A DNA stretch of 64,000 bases from Candidatus Chlorobium antarcticum (GTDB lineage: Bacteria; Bacteroidota; Chlorobiia; Chlorobiales; Chlorobiaceae), in assembly GCA_030765725.1 (NCBI GenBank), contig JAVCDF010000003.1, positions 51,001 to 115,000 of the forward strand. Reading direction: 5' to 3'. Shown one piece after another: positions 48,169 through 60,345 of the stretch. Position 1 is the stretch's first letter. Every line of letters starts with the position of its first letter. The notes below the pieces were generated by a model. The model had not been told where the DNA came from, made no database searches, and saw only the letters and a program-made list of their open reading frames with translations. Position numbers and translations under genes: made by a program.

Positions 48169-48816
48169 TTACGGCAGCGGGTTCGGTAGTCTCCCCTTGA
48201 GCGTTTTGAGGATGAGGGTGTGGATTTCCTGTATGCTTTGGCGCGCATTGATGGAGACGAAACGGCTCGGTTCTTGTTGCATGATGGTTTTGTAGCCCTC
48301 ATGCACTTTCTGGTAAAAGTCGAGCCCGGAGCGTTCCATCCGGTCAAGTTCCTCATTATCGAAGGCTAATGGGATGGATTTTTCAGAGAATTTCCTGATC
48401 AGGGCCTCTTCGGGCAGAATGTCGAGGTAGAAGGTGATGTCGGGCTGGAGACCGTCGGTGGAGAGGGCAATGATGGAGCGGAGGGTAGGCAGGTCTATTC
48501 CTCTGCCGTATCCCTGATAGGCGGTTGTGGAATCGAAAAAACGGTCGAGAATGACGGTTGTTCCCTCCAGAAGGGCGGGGCGGATGACCTCGTTTATCAG
48601 TTCGGCACGGCTGGCTGAAAAGAGAAGAAGTTCGCCGACGGGGGTAATGTCGTGACGGCTTTCAAGCAGAATGGTTCTGATTTTTTCGGCGACTTCCGTT
48701 CCTCCCGGTTCCCTGAGGGTCAGTACCTCTTCTCCTTGGTTGCGCAGGTGGGTGGTCAGTTTTCGTATCTGTGTGGATTTGCCCGCTCCGTCTATTCCTT
48801 CAAAGGTTATCAGCAT
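48169..48816 (-). CDS. tmk: thymidylate kinase
   Basis: A 215-residue P-loop kinase: [11 protein letters not shown] at 5-15, [14 protein letters not shown] near 35-48, the DRF motif [19 protein letters not shown] near 90-108, and LDILPEEAL near 133. It phosphorylates dTMP to dTDP. It follows the SDR gene by five bases at the end of a four-gene minus-strand run. Confidence 0.97.
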   Translation of the reverse strand: MLITFEGIDGAGKSTQIRKLTTHLRNQGEEVLTLREPGGTEVAEKIRTILLESRHDITPVGELLLFSASRAELINEVIRPALLEGTTVILDRFFDSTTAYQGYGRGIDLPTLRSIIALSTDGLQPDITFYLDILPEEALIRKFSEKSIPLAFDNEELDRMERSGLDFYQKVHEGYKTIMQQEPSRFVSINARQSIQEIHTLILKTLKGRLPNPLP

Positions 48817-48821
48817 GGGTT

Positions 48822-49523
48822 TCAGTGCGGTTGGCCGGTGGGGCGGATGAGAATTTCATTGACATCAACATGGGGTGGCTGCGAGAGGGCGTACATCACT
48901 CCCCGGGCAATGTCGTCAGCGAGAAGCGCGGGGCTGTCGGGGAGGGCGAGAGAGTCCCAGAAGGGGGTGTCGACAACGCCGGGTTCAACGAGGGTGACGC
49001 GGACGCCTGTTCCCGACATTTCGTTGCGGATTGCCTGTGCCATTCCTGTTACCGCCCATTTGGTGGCGGAGTAGAGGTTTCTGATTGAGGTGATGCGCCC
49101 GACCACCGATCCTGTTAGAAGGAAATGCCCTTTGGTTTTTACGAGTTCCGGCAGTATCAGCCTGGCGGTGGCTGCTGCCCCGAACACATTGACCAGCACC
49201 ATTTCACGCCATTGGTCGGGCCGGTCTTCACCTCCGTAGAAGGAGGAGCCTTTTGAGAATCCCGCATTGGCAAAAACGGCATCAATGCTTCCGAACCGTT
49301 CAAGGGCGGCCTGTTTCAAGGCCTGCTGCGACCGCCAGTCAGCCACATCGCACTGATGGGCGAGAGCACGGTCGGGGCCGAGTTCGGCTTCAATGCGCCC
49401 GAGTTTGTCCATTCTGCGGGCCGCAAGAACCAGATTCCACCCTGCCGCGGCAGCCTGCCGTGCGGTGGCTTCACCAATGCCGGTTGAGGCTCCGGTGATG
49501 ATGAGGGTCTTTTTACTTGCCAT
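48822..49523 (-). CDS. short-chain dehydrogenase/reductase
   Basis: A 233-residue classical SDR: cofactor loop [11 protein letters not shown] at 12-22, Arg-rich [10 protein letters not shown] that suggests NADP(H), NAGFSKGS near 90, catalytic Ser in LTGSVVGR near 138 and YSATK near 152-156. Substrate unknown; the DltE/YdfG-like group is closest in layout. Its start overlaps the end of the permease gene by 11 bases. Confidence 0.88.
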   Translation of the reverse strand: MASKKTLIITGASTGIGEATARQAAAAGWNLVLAARRMDKLGRIEAELGPDRALAHQCDVADWRSQQALKQAALERFGSIDAVFANAGFSKGSSFYGGEDRPDQWREMVLVNVFGAAATARLILPELVKTKGHFLLTGSVVGRITSIRNLYSATKWAVTGMAQAIRNEMSGTGVRVTLVEPGVVDTPFWDSLALPDSPALLADDIARGVMYALSQPPHVDVNEILIRPTGQPH

Positions 49524-51024
49524 CGGTATTCTCTCCCGCTGCGTGCATTTTTCTCAGAACACTGTGACGGCGTCCGTAGAAAAAGTAGATCATGAACCCT
49601 ATTACCAGCCAGACCAGAAGACGCACCCAGTTTTCAGCCGGAAGGGAGAACATCAAAACGAGGCAGGTGAGTATGCCGGCAATTGGGACAAAGGGGACAA
49701 ACGGGGCGCGGAACGGGCGTTCTGCGTCGGGCTCCTTCCGGCGCATGATGAGTACGGCGCTACACACCACCACAAAGGCGAAGAGCGTTCCTATGTTGAC
49801 CAGTTCTGCCAGAAGCCTTAGCGGCAGAAGCCCCCCGAGCAGCGCCACAACAACGCCTGTGAGGATGGTCGATTTCCAGGGGGTGCGGTACTTTGTGTGG
49901 ATGGAACCGAAGAACTTTTTGGGAAGAAGGCCGTCGCGGGCCATGGCTAGAAAAATGCGGGGTTGGGAGAGCATCATGACGAGTAGCACGGAGGTGATGC
50001 CGGTGATGGCGCCGAGCGAGACGATGAGTTGTGCCCAGCCGAGCCCCACCTGCTTGAATGCGTTGGATACGGGCGCGTCAATATTGAGCTGGTCGTAGGG
50101 GACCATGCCGGTGAGGACTGTGGCTACCGCAATGTAGAGGACAGTGCAGATGATGAGCGAGGTGATGAGACCTATGGGTATGTCGCGCTGTGGGTTGATG
50201 GCCTCTTCGGCATGGATGGAGACGGCGTCGAAGCCGATGTATGCGAAGAATACCATGGCGGCTCCGGCAAGGACGCCGACGGGGGCTCCGCCGAGCCCGG
50301 GTTCTCCAAAGATGGTATGGCCGAACATGCTCAGCCCTGAAAAGCCGAAGGGTGCGAAGGGCTGCCAGTTTTCAGGGTTGATGTGCGTGGCGCCCAGGAC
50401 AATGACGAAAAGCACGATGGCGACTTTGACTATAACCATGGCGGCGTTGGCGCCTGCGCTCTGTTTGATGCCTTTGACGAGGATGAGGGTGACCCCCAGA
50501 GCTATGAGGACTGCCGGAAGGTCGAAGAGTGCTCCTGTGGAGGTGATAAGGCCGGTTCCGGGGTCGAAATCAAATGGCGGCCGGGCGAGGAGAGGAGGCA
50601 GGTAGAGACCGAAGATGCTTATGAAGTCCTGGAAATAATGCGACCAGCCGTGGGCCACTGTGGCGGATGCTACGCCGTATTCAAGAATCAGGTCCCAGCC
50701 GATGATCCATGCAAAGAGCTCTCCGAGGGTTGCATAGGCGTAGGTGTAGGCCGAGCCGGCCACGGGAGCCATGGAGGCGAATTCAGCGTAGCAGAGGGCG
50801 GCAAAGATGCAGGCGAACCCTGCAAGAGCGAAGGAGAGGGAGACGGCGGGGCCTGCCTTATCGTGCGCGGCAACGCCGATAAGGACAAAAATTCCGGTGC
50901 CGATAATTGCGCCGACGCCGAGGCTCGTCAAGGCTATGGGGCCAAGGACTCGTTCCAGCCGGTGCTCGCCTTTCATCTCTTCGAGAAGAAGGGCGAGCGG
51001 TTTTTTTCTGAAGCTCTGTTTCAA
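49513..51024 (-). CDS. amino acid permease (APC superfamily, CAT-like)
   Basis: A 503-residue transporter with about 12 membrane segments. TSLGVGAIIGTGIFVLIG near 29-46 is the substrate-binding helix 1 motif of the APC fold; FFAYIGFDAVSIHAEEAINP near 258-277 is the helix 6 motif typical of cationic amino acid (CAT/YfnA) transporters. Cationic or neutral amino acid uptake is inferred. It starts 20 bases after the peptidase gene. Confidence 0.93.
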   Translation of the reverse strand: MKQSFRKKPLALLLEEMKGEHRLERVLGPIALTSLGVGAIIGTGIFVLIGVAAHDKAGPAVSLSFALAGFACIFAALCYAEFASMAPVAGSAYTYAYATLGELFAWIIGWDLILEYGVASATVAHGWSHYFQDFISIFGLYLPPLLARPPFDFDPGTGLITSTGALFDLPAVLIALGVTLILVKGIKQSAGANAAMVIVKVAIVLFVIVLGATHINPENWQPFAPFGFSGLSMFGHTIFGEPGLGGAPVGVLAGAAMVFFAYIGFDAVSIHAEEAINPQRDIPIGLITSLIICTVLYIAVATVLTGMVPYDQLNIDAPVSNAFKQVGLGWAQLIVSLGAITGITSVLLVMMLSQPRIFLAMARDGLLPKKFFGSIHTKYRTPWKSTILTGVVVALLGGLLPLRLLAELVNIGTLFAFVVVCSAVLIMRRKEPDAERPFRAPFVPFVPIAGILTCLVLMFSLPAENWVRLLVWLVIGFMIYFFYGRRHSVLRKMHAAGENTDGK

Positions 51025-51043
51025 AAGCGTTCGTGGTTGTGGT

Positions 51044-51736
51044 TCAGTCGCGGCGGTTCATGATGGAGAGAAAGTAGACGAGCTGCATGATTGCCTGAGC
51101 GGCGGCGGCCACATAGGTGAGGGCTGCGGCGTCGAGCACAGCGTTGACCCCCTGCATTTCAGCCCGTGAAACGATTCCCTGCGATACGAGCAGCTCTTTG
51201 GCGCGGCGGCTTGCATCAAACTCAACGGGAAGGGTAACGAGCGCAAAGAGGGCAGTTGAGCCGAACAGGGCTATGCCTGCCCATGCAAGGGTGGTGCCAA
51301 GGGTTCCGGCAAGGAACATGCCGGCCATGAAGAGAATTGGTCCTACATTGCTTCCAATGGAGACGGTCGGCACCATAATGGAGCGGAGCTGCAGGGGGGC
51401 GTAGCCGGTTTTGTCCTGCAGGGCGTGGCCCGCTTCGTGTGCTGCAACGCCGACGGAGGCTATGCTCGACTGGGCGTAAACATCTTCGCTGAGCCGCAGC
51501 GTCTTGTGACGGGGGTCGTAATGGTCGGAGAGCATGCCGTGCGTGGCTTCAACTTTCACATGGCTTATGCCCCCTCGTTCCAGAATGCGCCTTGCTGCTT
51601 CAGCTCCGTTGATGCCGGACTGGGTAGGGACCTGGGAATATTTTTTGAACGCTGATTTAACCCTGTACTGTGCCCAGAGGCCGAGCAGCATGGGTGGAAG
51701 AGCATAGACAAAATATAAGGGATCGAAGTAAAACAT
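51044..51736 (-). CDS. membrane zinc metallopeptidase, YugP family
   Basis: From ATG 51736 a 230-residue membrane protein. The N-terminus FYFDPLYFVYALPPMLLGLW spans the membrane, HGMLSDHYDPRHKTLRLS near 67-84 is the family motif, and the catalytic zinc motif HEAGH lies near residues 100-104. Several hydrophobic segments follow (about 120-180 and near the C-terminus). Members are predicted zinc proteases of the membrane face with unknown targets. A frame to 51775 adds 13 residues; the internal ATG matches the family start. Confidence 0.9.
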   Translation of the reverse strand: MFYFDPLYFVYALPPMLLGLWAQYRVKSAFKKYSQVPTQSGINGAEAARRILERGGISHVKVEATHGMLSDHYDPRHKTLRLSEDVYAQSSIASVGVAAHEAGHALQDKTGYAPLQLRSIMVPTVSIGSNVGPILFMAGMFLAGTLGTTLAWAGIALFGSTALFALVTLPVEFDASRRAKELLVSQGIVSRAEMQGVNAVLDAAALTYVAAAAQAIMQLVYFLSIMNRRD

Positions 51737-52070
51737 GGTTGTCGGGGTATTGTACTCATTATTGGAACTTGTCAATGCGGCTTGATGTCAGGAAGGCTTT
51801 GGGCGCATTGAATCTCTAAATCTATAGATATCTTATCTGGTTATGGTGCATCGTTATGTAAACTTATGAACTTAAGGATAACTTTCATCAAAGTAAAGCC
51901 ATGGACGCATGCAGAAGGAGCGACGCCTTCTCTTGGAGAGTGGGAATTTTTACGAAAAAGGATGTGATGGGGACTGCTTGACTTTCCGATATTTCTTTAC
52001 ATTATGGTATGTGGTTTTTGATGACGATGAGACGCGTTTTGATAAACAGATTATTAACAAGGATGGTTCC

Positions 52071-52841
52071 ATGCCGGGTTTTAATATTTTCACACTTCTG
52101 CTTCTTCTGGTGCTGTTTCTTGGCTCTTCGGTCAAGATTCTCCGTGAATATGAGCGGGCGGTTGTGTTCCGTCTCGGTCGGCTTCTGGGTGCTAAGGGTC
52201 CAGGAATGATCATTCTTATTCCTGGAATTGACAAGATGATCCGTGTCGACCTTCGGACGGTGACTCTTGATGTGCCGCCGCAGGACATTATCACCCGCGA
52301 CAATGTGTCGGTGAAGGTGAGCGCGGTGGTATATTTCCGTGTGCTTGATCCTGTAAAGGCGATCCTGGATGTTGAGGATTTCCATTTTGCGACCTCGCAG
52401 CTGGCGCAGACCACGCTTCGCAGCGTCTGTGGGCAGGGAGAACTTGATAACCTTCTTGCCGAAAGGGACGAAATTAACGAGCGCATTCAGTCGATTCTCG
52501 ATAAGGATACCGCGCCCTGGGGAGTGAAGGTGAGTAAGGTTGAGGTGAAGGAGATAGATCTTCCCGAAGAGATGCGCCGTGCCATGGCCAAACAGGCTGA
52601 GGCGGAGCGGGAACGCCGGGCGAAAATTATCAATGCAGAGGGTGAATTTCAGGCAGCCCAGCGTCTTGCAGATGCTGCCAATGTCATTTCCTCGGCCCCT
52701 TCGGCTTTGCAGCTCCGTTATCTTCAGACTCTCAAGGATATTGCCCAGGAGAACAATTCAACAATTGCTTTCCCTATTCCCATTGATCTTTTCACTGCCT
52801 TTATGGGCAAAAGTGGCAGTTCATCGTCCTCTGCAACCTAA
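52071..52841 (+). CDS. stomatin-like SPFH/band 7 protein (slipin)
   Basis: A 256-residue protein: N-terminal hydrophobic hairpin [18 protein letters not shown], then the SPFH domain ([19 protein letters not shown] near 24-42, [20 protein letters not shown] near 65), followed by a coiled coil ([22 protein letters not shown] near 175-196). It forms membrane microdomain complexes; a partner NfeD-type protease is usual but not seen here. ATG 52071 has AAGGA seven bases upstream; the longer frame from 51909 lies in the leader. uspA follows after 11 bases. Confidence 0.92.
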   Translation: MPGFNIFTLLLLLVLFLGSSVKILREYERAVVFRLGRLLGAKGPGMIILIPGIDKMIRVDLRTVTLDVPPQDIITRDNVSVKVSAVVYFRVLDPVKAILDVEDFHFATSQLAQTTLRSVCGQGELDNLLAERDEINERIQSILDKDTAPWGVKVSKVEVKEIDLPEEMRRAMAKQAEAERERRAKIINAEGEFQAAQRLADAANVISSAPSALQLRYLQTLKDIAQENNSTIAFPIPIDLFTAFMGKSGSSSSSAT

Positions 52842-52852
52842 TTTTTCAAGTC

Positions 52853-53311
52853 ATGTTCCAGATCAAAACCATTCTCTGTCCGGTTGATTTTTCGGACGCC
52901 TCGAAGAAGGCGCTGCGTTATGCCCGGGAGTTTGCTTCAGGTATGGGGGCTTCGCTTATGCTGCTCAATGTGGTTGAGCCGCGCCCGATGGCGGTTGACA
53001 TTTCGCTGAACTATGTGCCGCTGGAGGAGGATCTGGAAAAAGCGGCCAATGATGACCTTGAAGGAGTGCTTAAGGAGCTGCAAGAGGCTGGTCTGAAGGC
53101 CGCGGGTATGGTGCGCGTCGGCAATCCGGCAGATGTTATTCTTGACTGTGTGGCTGATATGGATATCAACCTCATCATTATGGGCTCGCACGGCAAAAAG
53201 GGGCTTAGCCGTCTTTTGATGGGTAGCGTGGCAGAAACTATAGTAAGGCGTGCAAGCTGCCCGGTTCTGATTGTGAAGGTGGACGAGAAGGACTTTATCG
53301 GCGACCAGTAA
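52853..53311 (+). CDS. universal stress protein, UspA family
   Basis: A 152-residue UspA-fold protein: KTILCPVDFSDASKKALRYA at 4-23 and the ATP-binding signature GSHGKKGLSRLLMGSVAE (G-x2-G-x9-G-S) near 110-128, ending ASCPVLIV. It binds ATP and is linked to stress survival in the family. It lies 11 bases after the stomatin gene. The 3' end overlaps the convergent meaB gene by 17 bases. Confidence 0.93.
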   Translation: MFQIKTILCPVDFSDASKKALRYAREFASGMGASLMLLNVVEPRPMAVDISLNYVPLEEDLEKAANDDLEGVLKELQEAGLKAAGMVRVGNPADVILDCVADMDINLIIMGSHGKKGLSRLLMGSVAETIVRRASCPVLIVKVDEKDFIGDQ

Positions 53312-54304
53312 AGGTTTTGACCAGCTTGGCCGCGCCGCTGAAGGGACTGAGAGAACGGGATTGTACTGCGGCTTCAATTTCCTTTTTTCGTTTGGCGACT
53401 TGCGGATCTGCAAGGAACTGTTTTTTCAGTTCATCTTCCACCAGTCCGTCAAGCAGCATTGAGAGCTGCTCCTGGCGACGGCGTTCAAGAATGCCCAGTT
53501 CACGCAAGAAGCTGAAGTGTTCGGCAATTTCCTTCCAGCTCTCACGAATTCCCTTTCCGTTCAGGGCTGATGTCAGAAGTACTTTCCGTCGGCGTCCTTC
53601 GTGTTTTGGGGGCAGCATGCCGAGTGCGGCTTCAAAATCGGCTTGTGCCAGAGTGGCACTGCGCTCCTGCTCGCCGTCAGTTTTGCTGATGCAGACAATG
53701 TCGGCTATTTCCATAATGCCGCGCTTGATTCCCTGCAGTTCATCCCCCGAACCGGGAAGCATGAGCAGGAGAATGCAGTCGGTCATGTTTTCTATCTGCA
53801 CTTCCGATTGCCCTACCCCGACTGTTTCAACAAGAATGACATCGTATCCTGCCGCCCGGGTGAGCATAATTGTTTCATGGGTTCTCGGGCCGCTTCCTCC
53901 CAGATGACACGACGAGGGGGTAGGGCGGATGAAGGCTTCGGGCCTTGTGGAGAGTTTTTCCATCCGTGCCTTGTCGCCCAGGATGCTCCCTCCTGACCGT
54001 CGGCTGCTGGGGTCTATGCAGAGTACTGCAAGCGTGAGGCCTTTTTGAATTATTTCCGCCCCCAGTGCCTCTATGAAGGAGCTTTTGCCGGCTCCCGGGG
54101 AGCCGGTGATGCCAATGACCATGCTCTCTCTCTGTTTTGCAAGGCAGATGTCGAGCACGGCGTGGGCTTTTTCCTGATGCTCCTCTTTTGCCGACTCCAC
54201 CAGCGTTATGGCGCGGGCGAGCATCTGGCGGTTGCCGGCCATGATGGCTTCGGCAATGCTTTTGGGGTCCAGGCTGGAGGAGGTTTTTTCGTGTGACGGG
54301 GCCA

Positions 54305-54305
<1 letters not shown>
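53295..54305 (-). CDS. meaB: methylmalonyl-CoA mutase-associated GTPase MeaB
   Basis: A 336-residue G3E P-loop GTPase (MeaB/ArgK): Walker A GSPGAGKS at 68-75, Mg-binding DPSSRR near 98, VETVGVGQSEV near 158-168 (switch), and the guanine motif SKTDGE near 208. It guards B12 loading and reactivation of methylmalonyl-CoA mutase. It shares base 54305 with the end of mutB and closes the six-gene propionyl-CoA operon. Confidence 0.95.
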
Positions 54306-56370
<2,065 letters not shown>

Positions 56371-56374
<4 letters not shown>

Positions 56375-58149
56375 TGTATTCCTGTTTTACGGTGGTATGC
56401 CTCAAGCATTGCTGCGACATCCACTCCGGTATAGATAAAGCTGTCAAGTCCTGCCTCAAGGATGTCCGCCTCATTTTCAGGGGGACGGCCTGCCATAACG
56501 GCGAGGATGCCGGGATTTCTGGTTTTGAGATGCCGGATGAGTTCGGCAGCTGCCGTTTCATTGTCTCCCATGCAGAGAACAACGATTGCGGGGTCCTTTT
56601 CAGCTGCTGCGGTGACCGTGTCTTCCCCGGGAGTGAGGTAGGCATCTCCTGCAATAGCAAAGCCTCCACAAAGGAAAAAGTCTTCAGTGAACGCCGCCTG
56701 TCTTCGGCTTATTGCTTTTTCTCCTGCCCTGAGAATGAAGACGGAGGGGACGCAGCCGTTACTGGCCTTGTGCCCTTCGGCCTTCAGTCTGAGCAGTTCA
56801 AATGCTGCGGTTCTGCTTGCGGCCGGGGCTGAAAGAGCGGCTTCCAGAAGTGCTTCCCGATTGGTTTTTTGTGCTTCATTCAGTTCGGCCGGGTAGCGGT
56901 TGACGCCGACCATTGTCGCTTTTCGGTTGCGAAGCTGTTTGGTTTGAGCCGCTCTTGAGGAGGCGGTCAATGCGGTGATTGTTCCGTTTTCAATGGCTTT
57001 TTCAAGGCCCCCTTCGGCTTCAATGGCGGTGAAGAGTTCCCATGCTTTTTCTGCCAGCTTTGTGGTAAGGGTTTCAATGTATGCAGAGCCTTCAGCCGTG
57101 TCAGGCAGTGAGCCGAGGTCGGCTTCACGGCCAAGAATAAGTGAAATGTGGCTGGTAACCTGTTCGGCTGCGTCCTTTTCTGCTGTGAGGCCGCCCTCAA
57201 AGGGGCCCGTCTGGAGCGTGCTGTAGCCTCCAAGCATTGAGGAAAGAGTCTGGGTGGTCAGGCGGAGCAGGTTGGTATAGGGGTCGAGCACTGAGCTGCT
57301 CAGCCGGGATGTTCTTGCAAAAAGAGCGGGAGTGCTTCCAGAAGTGCCTCCATAGGCCTTAAGGAGATGGGCATAGAGTGCTCTGAATGCTCTGGGTTTT
57401 GCCAGTTCAGTGAAGTGGCTTGTGCCGGCAGCCATGATGATGACCATCTTTGCCGTGAGATCACGGGCCGGTATGCCTCCAAGGCTGAAGCGGTGCAGTG
57501 CATCACTTGCGCCGGCAAGGGCAAGGGCAATTTCCAGAGATGCCGTTGCTCCTTCTTCGTGGAAGGGGACGGTGTCGATGGCGATGGTTCGGAACTCCGG
57601 CATTTGGGTGCCGGTGCGGAGCAGGTCGAGCTCGTTACGGGAGCAGGAGAGGGGAGCGGGCGCCAGCAGTCCGCCACTGTTGTTGCTGAAGGTTTCGAGT
57701 TCGGCCAGCATTCCCTGAAGTGCAGCATGGTTTATTGCTCCTGAAAACCAGATTGGCACCCGTGTGGTATCAATATTCTCAAGCATCCGGTCCATAATGG
57801 CCGGGTTGAGGGGAAGGGGGTCGGCAAAGAAGAGCTCAAGGGCTGTGGCTCCGTCGCCGAGGGCTTCAAGGCAGGCGCTGTTTGCTTTTGAAGGGTCGGT
57901 TGCGGGGTCACGCACAAGTATTTTGCGGCATATGTACATGGGGGCCGTGTTCTCTTTTGGGGGAACGGGAATCTGCTGCATGGGGCTTCCGGTGCTGTAC
58001 CATGGTTCAAGCTGAAAGCCGTCGGGGGTCTTCCATACTATCCGCTCGTATGGAGTGGTTTTAAGGTCGGCTTCGGCTTTTGCCTTCCATTCTTTCTGGC
58101 TTACGGGTGGAAATTCACTGAAGGAGAGTACGGGTGGAGAGTGTGTCAT
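56371..58149 (-). CDS. mutA: methylmalonyl-CoA mutase small subunit
   Basis: From ATG 58149 a 592-residue homolog of MutB lacking the DxHxxG cobalamin site: the N-terminal [20 protein letters not shown] segment is the linker region, a degenerate barrel follows ([20 protein letters not shown] near 325), and the C-terminal Rossmann part ends [14 protein letters not shown]. It is the structural partner of MutB. The frame runs on to 58251, but ATG 58149 overlaps the carboxyltransferase stop (ATGA) and matches the family start. Confidence 0.95.
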
Positions 58150-59930
58150 TGGTGCTGTTTGGCTGTTGGTTGGCGGATGATCGCCAGAAGTTCTTTTCTC
58201 ATGTTGTCCGGATGGGCAGTGCGTGCTGTAAATCCCCGTTCCTGAAGCCATTTAGCGGTCTGAAATGCTTTTGATGTTGGTCGACCTGTGTACTGCTCGA
58301 TGACGCGTCTGCCGGAAAAGCCGATGTTGCCGGCATTGTGTTCAATGATATGAACACCTCGCGAGCCAGCTCCAATGGCAACCCCTCCAAGCATCGGGTC
58401 GGCAATGATGGTGACAAGAGCCAGACCTGCCTGTTCAACTCTGGAGAGGGCGACATGAACCTTCGGTATGCTGACCATGGATGAACATCCTTCATGCATT
58501 CTGGCTCCTCCTCCTGTTGCGTGTATGATGAGCGGATTGTGATTGTTTATGGCCATTTCTGCGGCCCTGAAGAGTTTCTCTCCAGCAGCCATGGAGAACG
58601 ATCCTCCCAGAAAACCAAAGTTTGCAGCACAGAAAACAACCTTTATCCCCTCAATCGTTCCGGTTCCGGTAATGAGGGCTGTTGCCGTGCCTGTTTTTTT
58701 TCTCGCTTCAACCAGTTTTTCGCTGTATCCGGGGAATCTAAGAATATCGGAGTCAACAATGAAACGGGTTTTTGGGTCTTCACAAAAGGAGCCTTTGTCG
58801 AGAATGAGCTCACAATAGTCATGTGCTGAAAGCCTCTGGTAGCGGTATTTGCACTCCTCACATTGGAAGTTGTCGCTCTGGAGTGCTGAAAGGAGAACAG
58901 GATCAAAGAATCTCTTTCCTTCGCTGTTTCTGCAACCTTTGTGACGGAGAACGAAGGGGTTTTTTTCGATAGGGGTGTACCGGGTGGAGATTTTTTTTTC
59001 AAAGGTTGCCAGCGCTTCGGGGCTTATGCTCTCCCAGCGGCCGATTGCGCCCCACCGTTTGATTCGTCCCTCAAAGATTGAGTGTCGCGGCGTGGCGGAG
59101 AGCTGACAGGCTGTGTTGAGGAGAGCGGTATGCAATGACTGCATGGCCCCTTCCCTGAAACGGTGGGCGGGCCCTTCCCCCTCAATGATCAGTTCGTCAA
59201 TGATGCCGTGGTGGAGTGCCTCTTCTGCGGTAATCTTCGAGATTTTAGCTGCGAGTGCGGCTTTGTGGCGTGTGTGGAAAAGAATGGATGAACATGCCTC
59301 CGGGGAGATGACCAGATAGGTTGCGTACTGCATGGCCAGGACGCGGTCGCAACCGCTGAGAGCAATGGCCCCTCCGCTGCATCCTCGGTTGATGATGACC
59401 GATATTGTGGGTACTGTGGCTTCGGCAAGGGCCTGCATGCACTGTCCTATTTTCCATGCAATCCCTCCCGCTTCCGATTCTTCTGTCGGGTCGGCACCCG
59501 GGGTGTCGATGAAGGTGATGATTATCCGGTTTTCAGCTTCAGCAATCGCTATTGCACGGAGGGCTTTTTCAAATGCAGCTGGAGTTGGCATTCCGTTGTT
59601 CCATGCGGCCATCTCCTCAGGGTCTTTCATAATCTCCCCAAGGCGCTGAAAGTCGGATGTGGGGGCTGATTGCTGCCCAATCAGCATAACCCTGTGCCGG
59701 GTGGCGCTGCCACTCAATTCTGCCCGGTGAACCTGAATGGTTCGACTACCGAAGAGAGTGTCTGGAAGGCACTCTTCCGGCCTGTTGAACATCGTAAGAT
59801 AATCGTTGAAGCGGGGGCGTTCAGGGTGGAACGAGAGCTGATATTTTTCATACTCGCTGAGTGCGGCAATGCATTCGGCCGAGTAGCTGAATCCCTTTTT
59901 TTTCTCAAAGGGGAGATGACAGTGCTTCAC
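58146..59930 (-). CDS. AccA-AccD fused acyl-CoA carboxyltransferase
   Basis: A 594-residue fusion in alpha-then-beta order. Residues about 55-300 follow AccA (IITFIDTPGADPTEESEAGG near 137, RGCSGGAIAL near 182, YLVISPEACSSIL near 205). Residues about 350-585 follow AccD (FLGGSFSMAAGEKLFRA, GGGARM at 473-478, PMLGGVAIG). The AccD zinc ribbon keeps CEEC (357-360) but not the second CxxC. Such enzymes move CO2 from biotin to an acyl-CoA. Its place between mce and mutA points to propionyl-CoA, though usual propionyl-CoA carboxylases use a PccB subunit. Biotin carboxylase and carrier are not in the window. Confidence 0.88.
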   Translation of the reverse strand: MKHCHLPFEKKKGFSYSAECIAALSEYEKYQLSFHPERPRFNDYLTMFNRPEECLPDTLFGSRTIQVHRAELSGSATRHRVMLIGQQSAPTSDFQRLGEIMKDPEEMAAWNNGMPTPAAFEKALRAIAIAEAENRIIITFIDTPGADPTEESEAGGIAWKIGQCMQALAEATVPTISVIINRGCSGGAIALSGCDRVLAMQYATYLVISPEACSSILFHTRHKAALAAKISKITAEEALHHGIIDELIIEGEGPAHRFREGAMQSLHTALLNTACQLSATPRHSIFEGRIKRWGAIGRWESISPEALATFEKKISTRYTPIEKNPFVLRHKGCRNSEGKRFFDPVLLSALQSDNFQCEECKYRYQRLSAHDYCELILDKGSFCEDPKTRFIVDSDILRFPGYSEKLVEARKKTGTATALITGTGTIEGIKVVFCAANFGFLGGSFSMAAGEKLFRAAEMAINNHNPLIIHATGGGARMHEGCSSMVSIPKVHVALSRVEQAGLALVTIIADPMLGGVAIGAGSRGVHIIEHNAGNIGFSGRRVIEQYTGRPTSKAFQTAKWLQERGFTARTAHPDNMRKELLAIIRQPTAKQHQ

Positions 59931-59932
59931 GC

Positions 59933-60343
59933 TTATTGTGGTTTTTTCCCGGTCAGTTCCAGAAGGACTCTGTTGGTGTCTTTGGGGTGGAGAAACAGAA
60001 TCTCTTTTCCTCCGGCTCCCTGGCGAACTTCTCCAAGTGTTCGCATGCCCCCCCGAGTGACGCGCTCCTGTTCGGATTTGATGCTGTCGGTGGCGAAGGC
60101 GATGTGGTGCATGCCGTCGCCGTTTTTCTCAAGAAACTTTGTGATGGGGCTGGTGTCGTTCATGGGCTCCAGAAGCTCAATTTTCGTTCCACCGACAGGC
60201 AGGAATGCGACCCGTACGCCTTCGTCTGGCACCGTTTCTACCTGGACAGTTTCGGGTGCACATCCGAGAACGGCGCTGAAGGTTTTGACGGCCTCGTCGA
60301 GGTTCGTGACGGCAATGGCAATATGGTCAATGCTGGTTATCAT
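59933..60343 (-). CDS. mce: methylmalonyl-CoA epimerase
   Basis: A 136-residue vicinal-oxygen-chelate protein: SIDHIAIAVTNLDEAVKTFS at 4-23 with metal His6, GTKIELLEPM near 67 with a metal Glu, MHHIAFATDS near 92 and NRVLLELTGK at the end. It interconverts (S)- and (R)-methylmalonyl-CoA, which is needed between the carboxylase and MutAB. Both flanking genes are within three bases. Confidence 0.95.
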   Translation of the reverse strand: MITSIDHIAIAVTNLDEAVKTFSAVLGCAPETVQVETVPDEGVRVAFLPVGGTKIELLEPMNDTSPITKFLEKNGDGMHHIAFATDSIKSEQERVTRGGMRTLGEVRQGAGGKEILFLHPKDTNRVLLELTGKKPQ

Positions 60344-60345
60344 GG

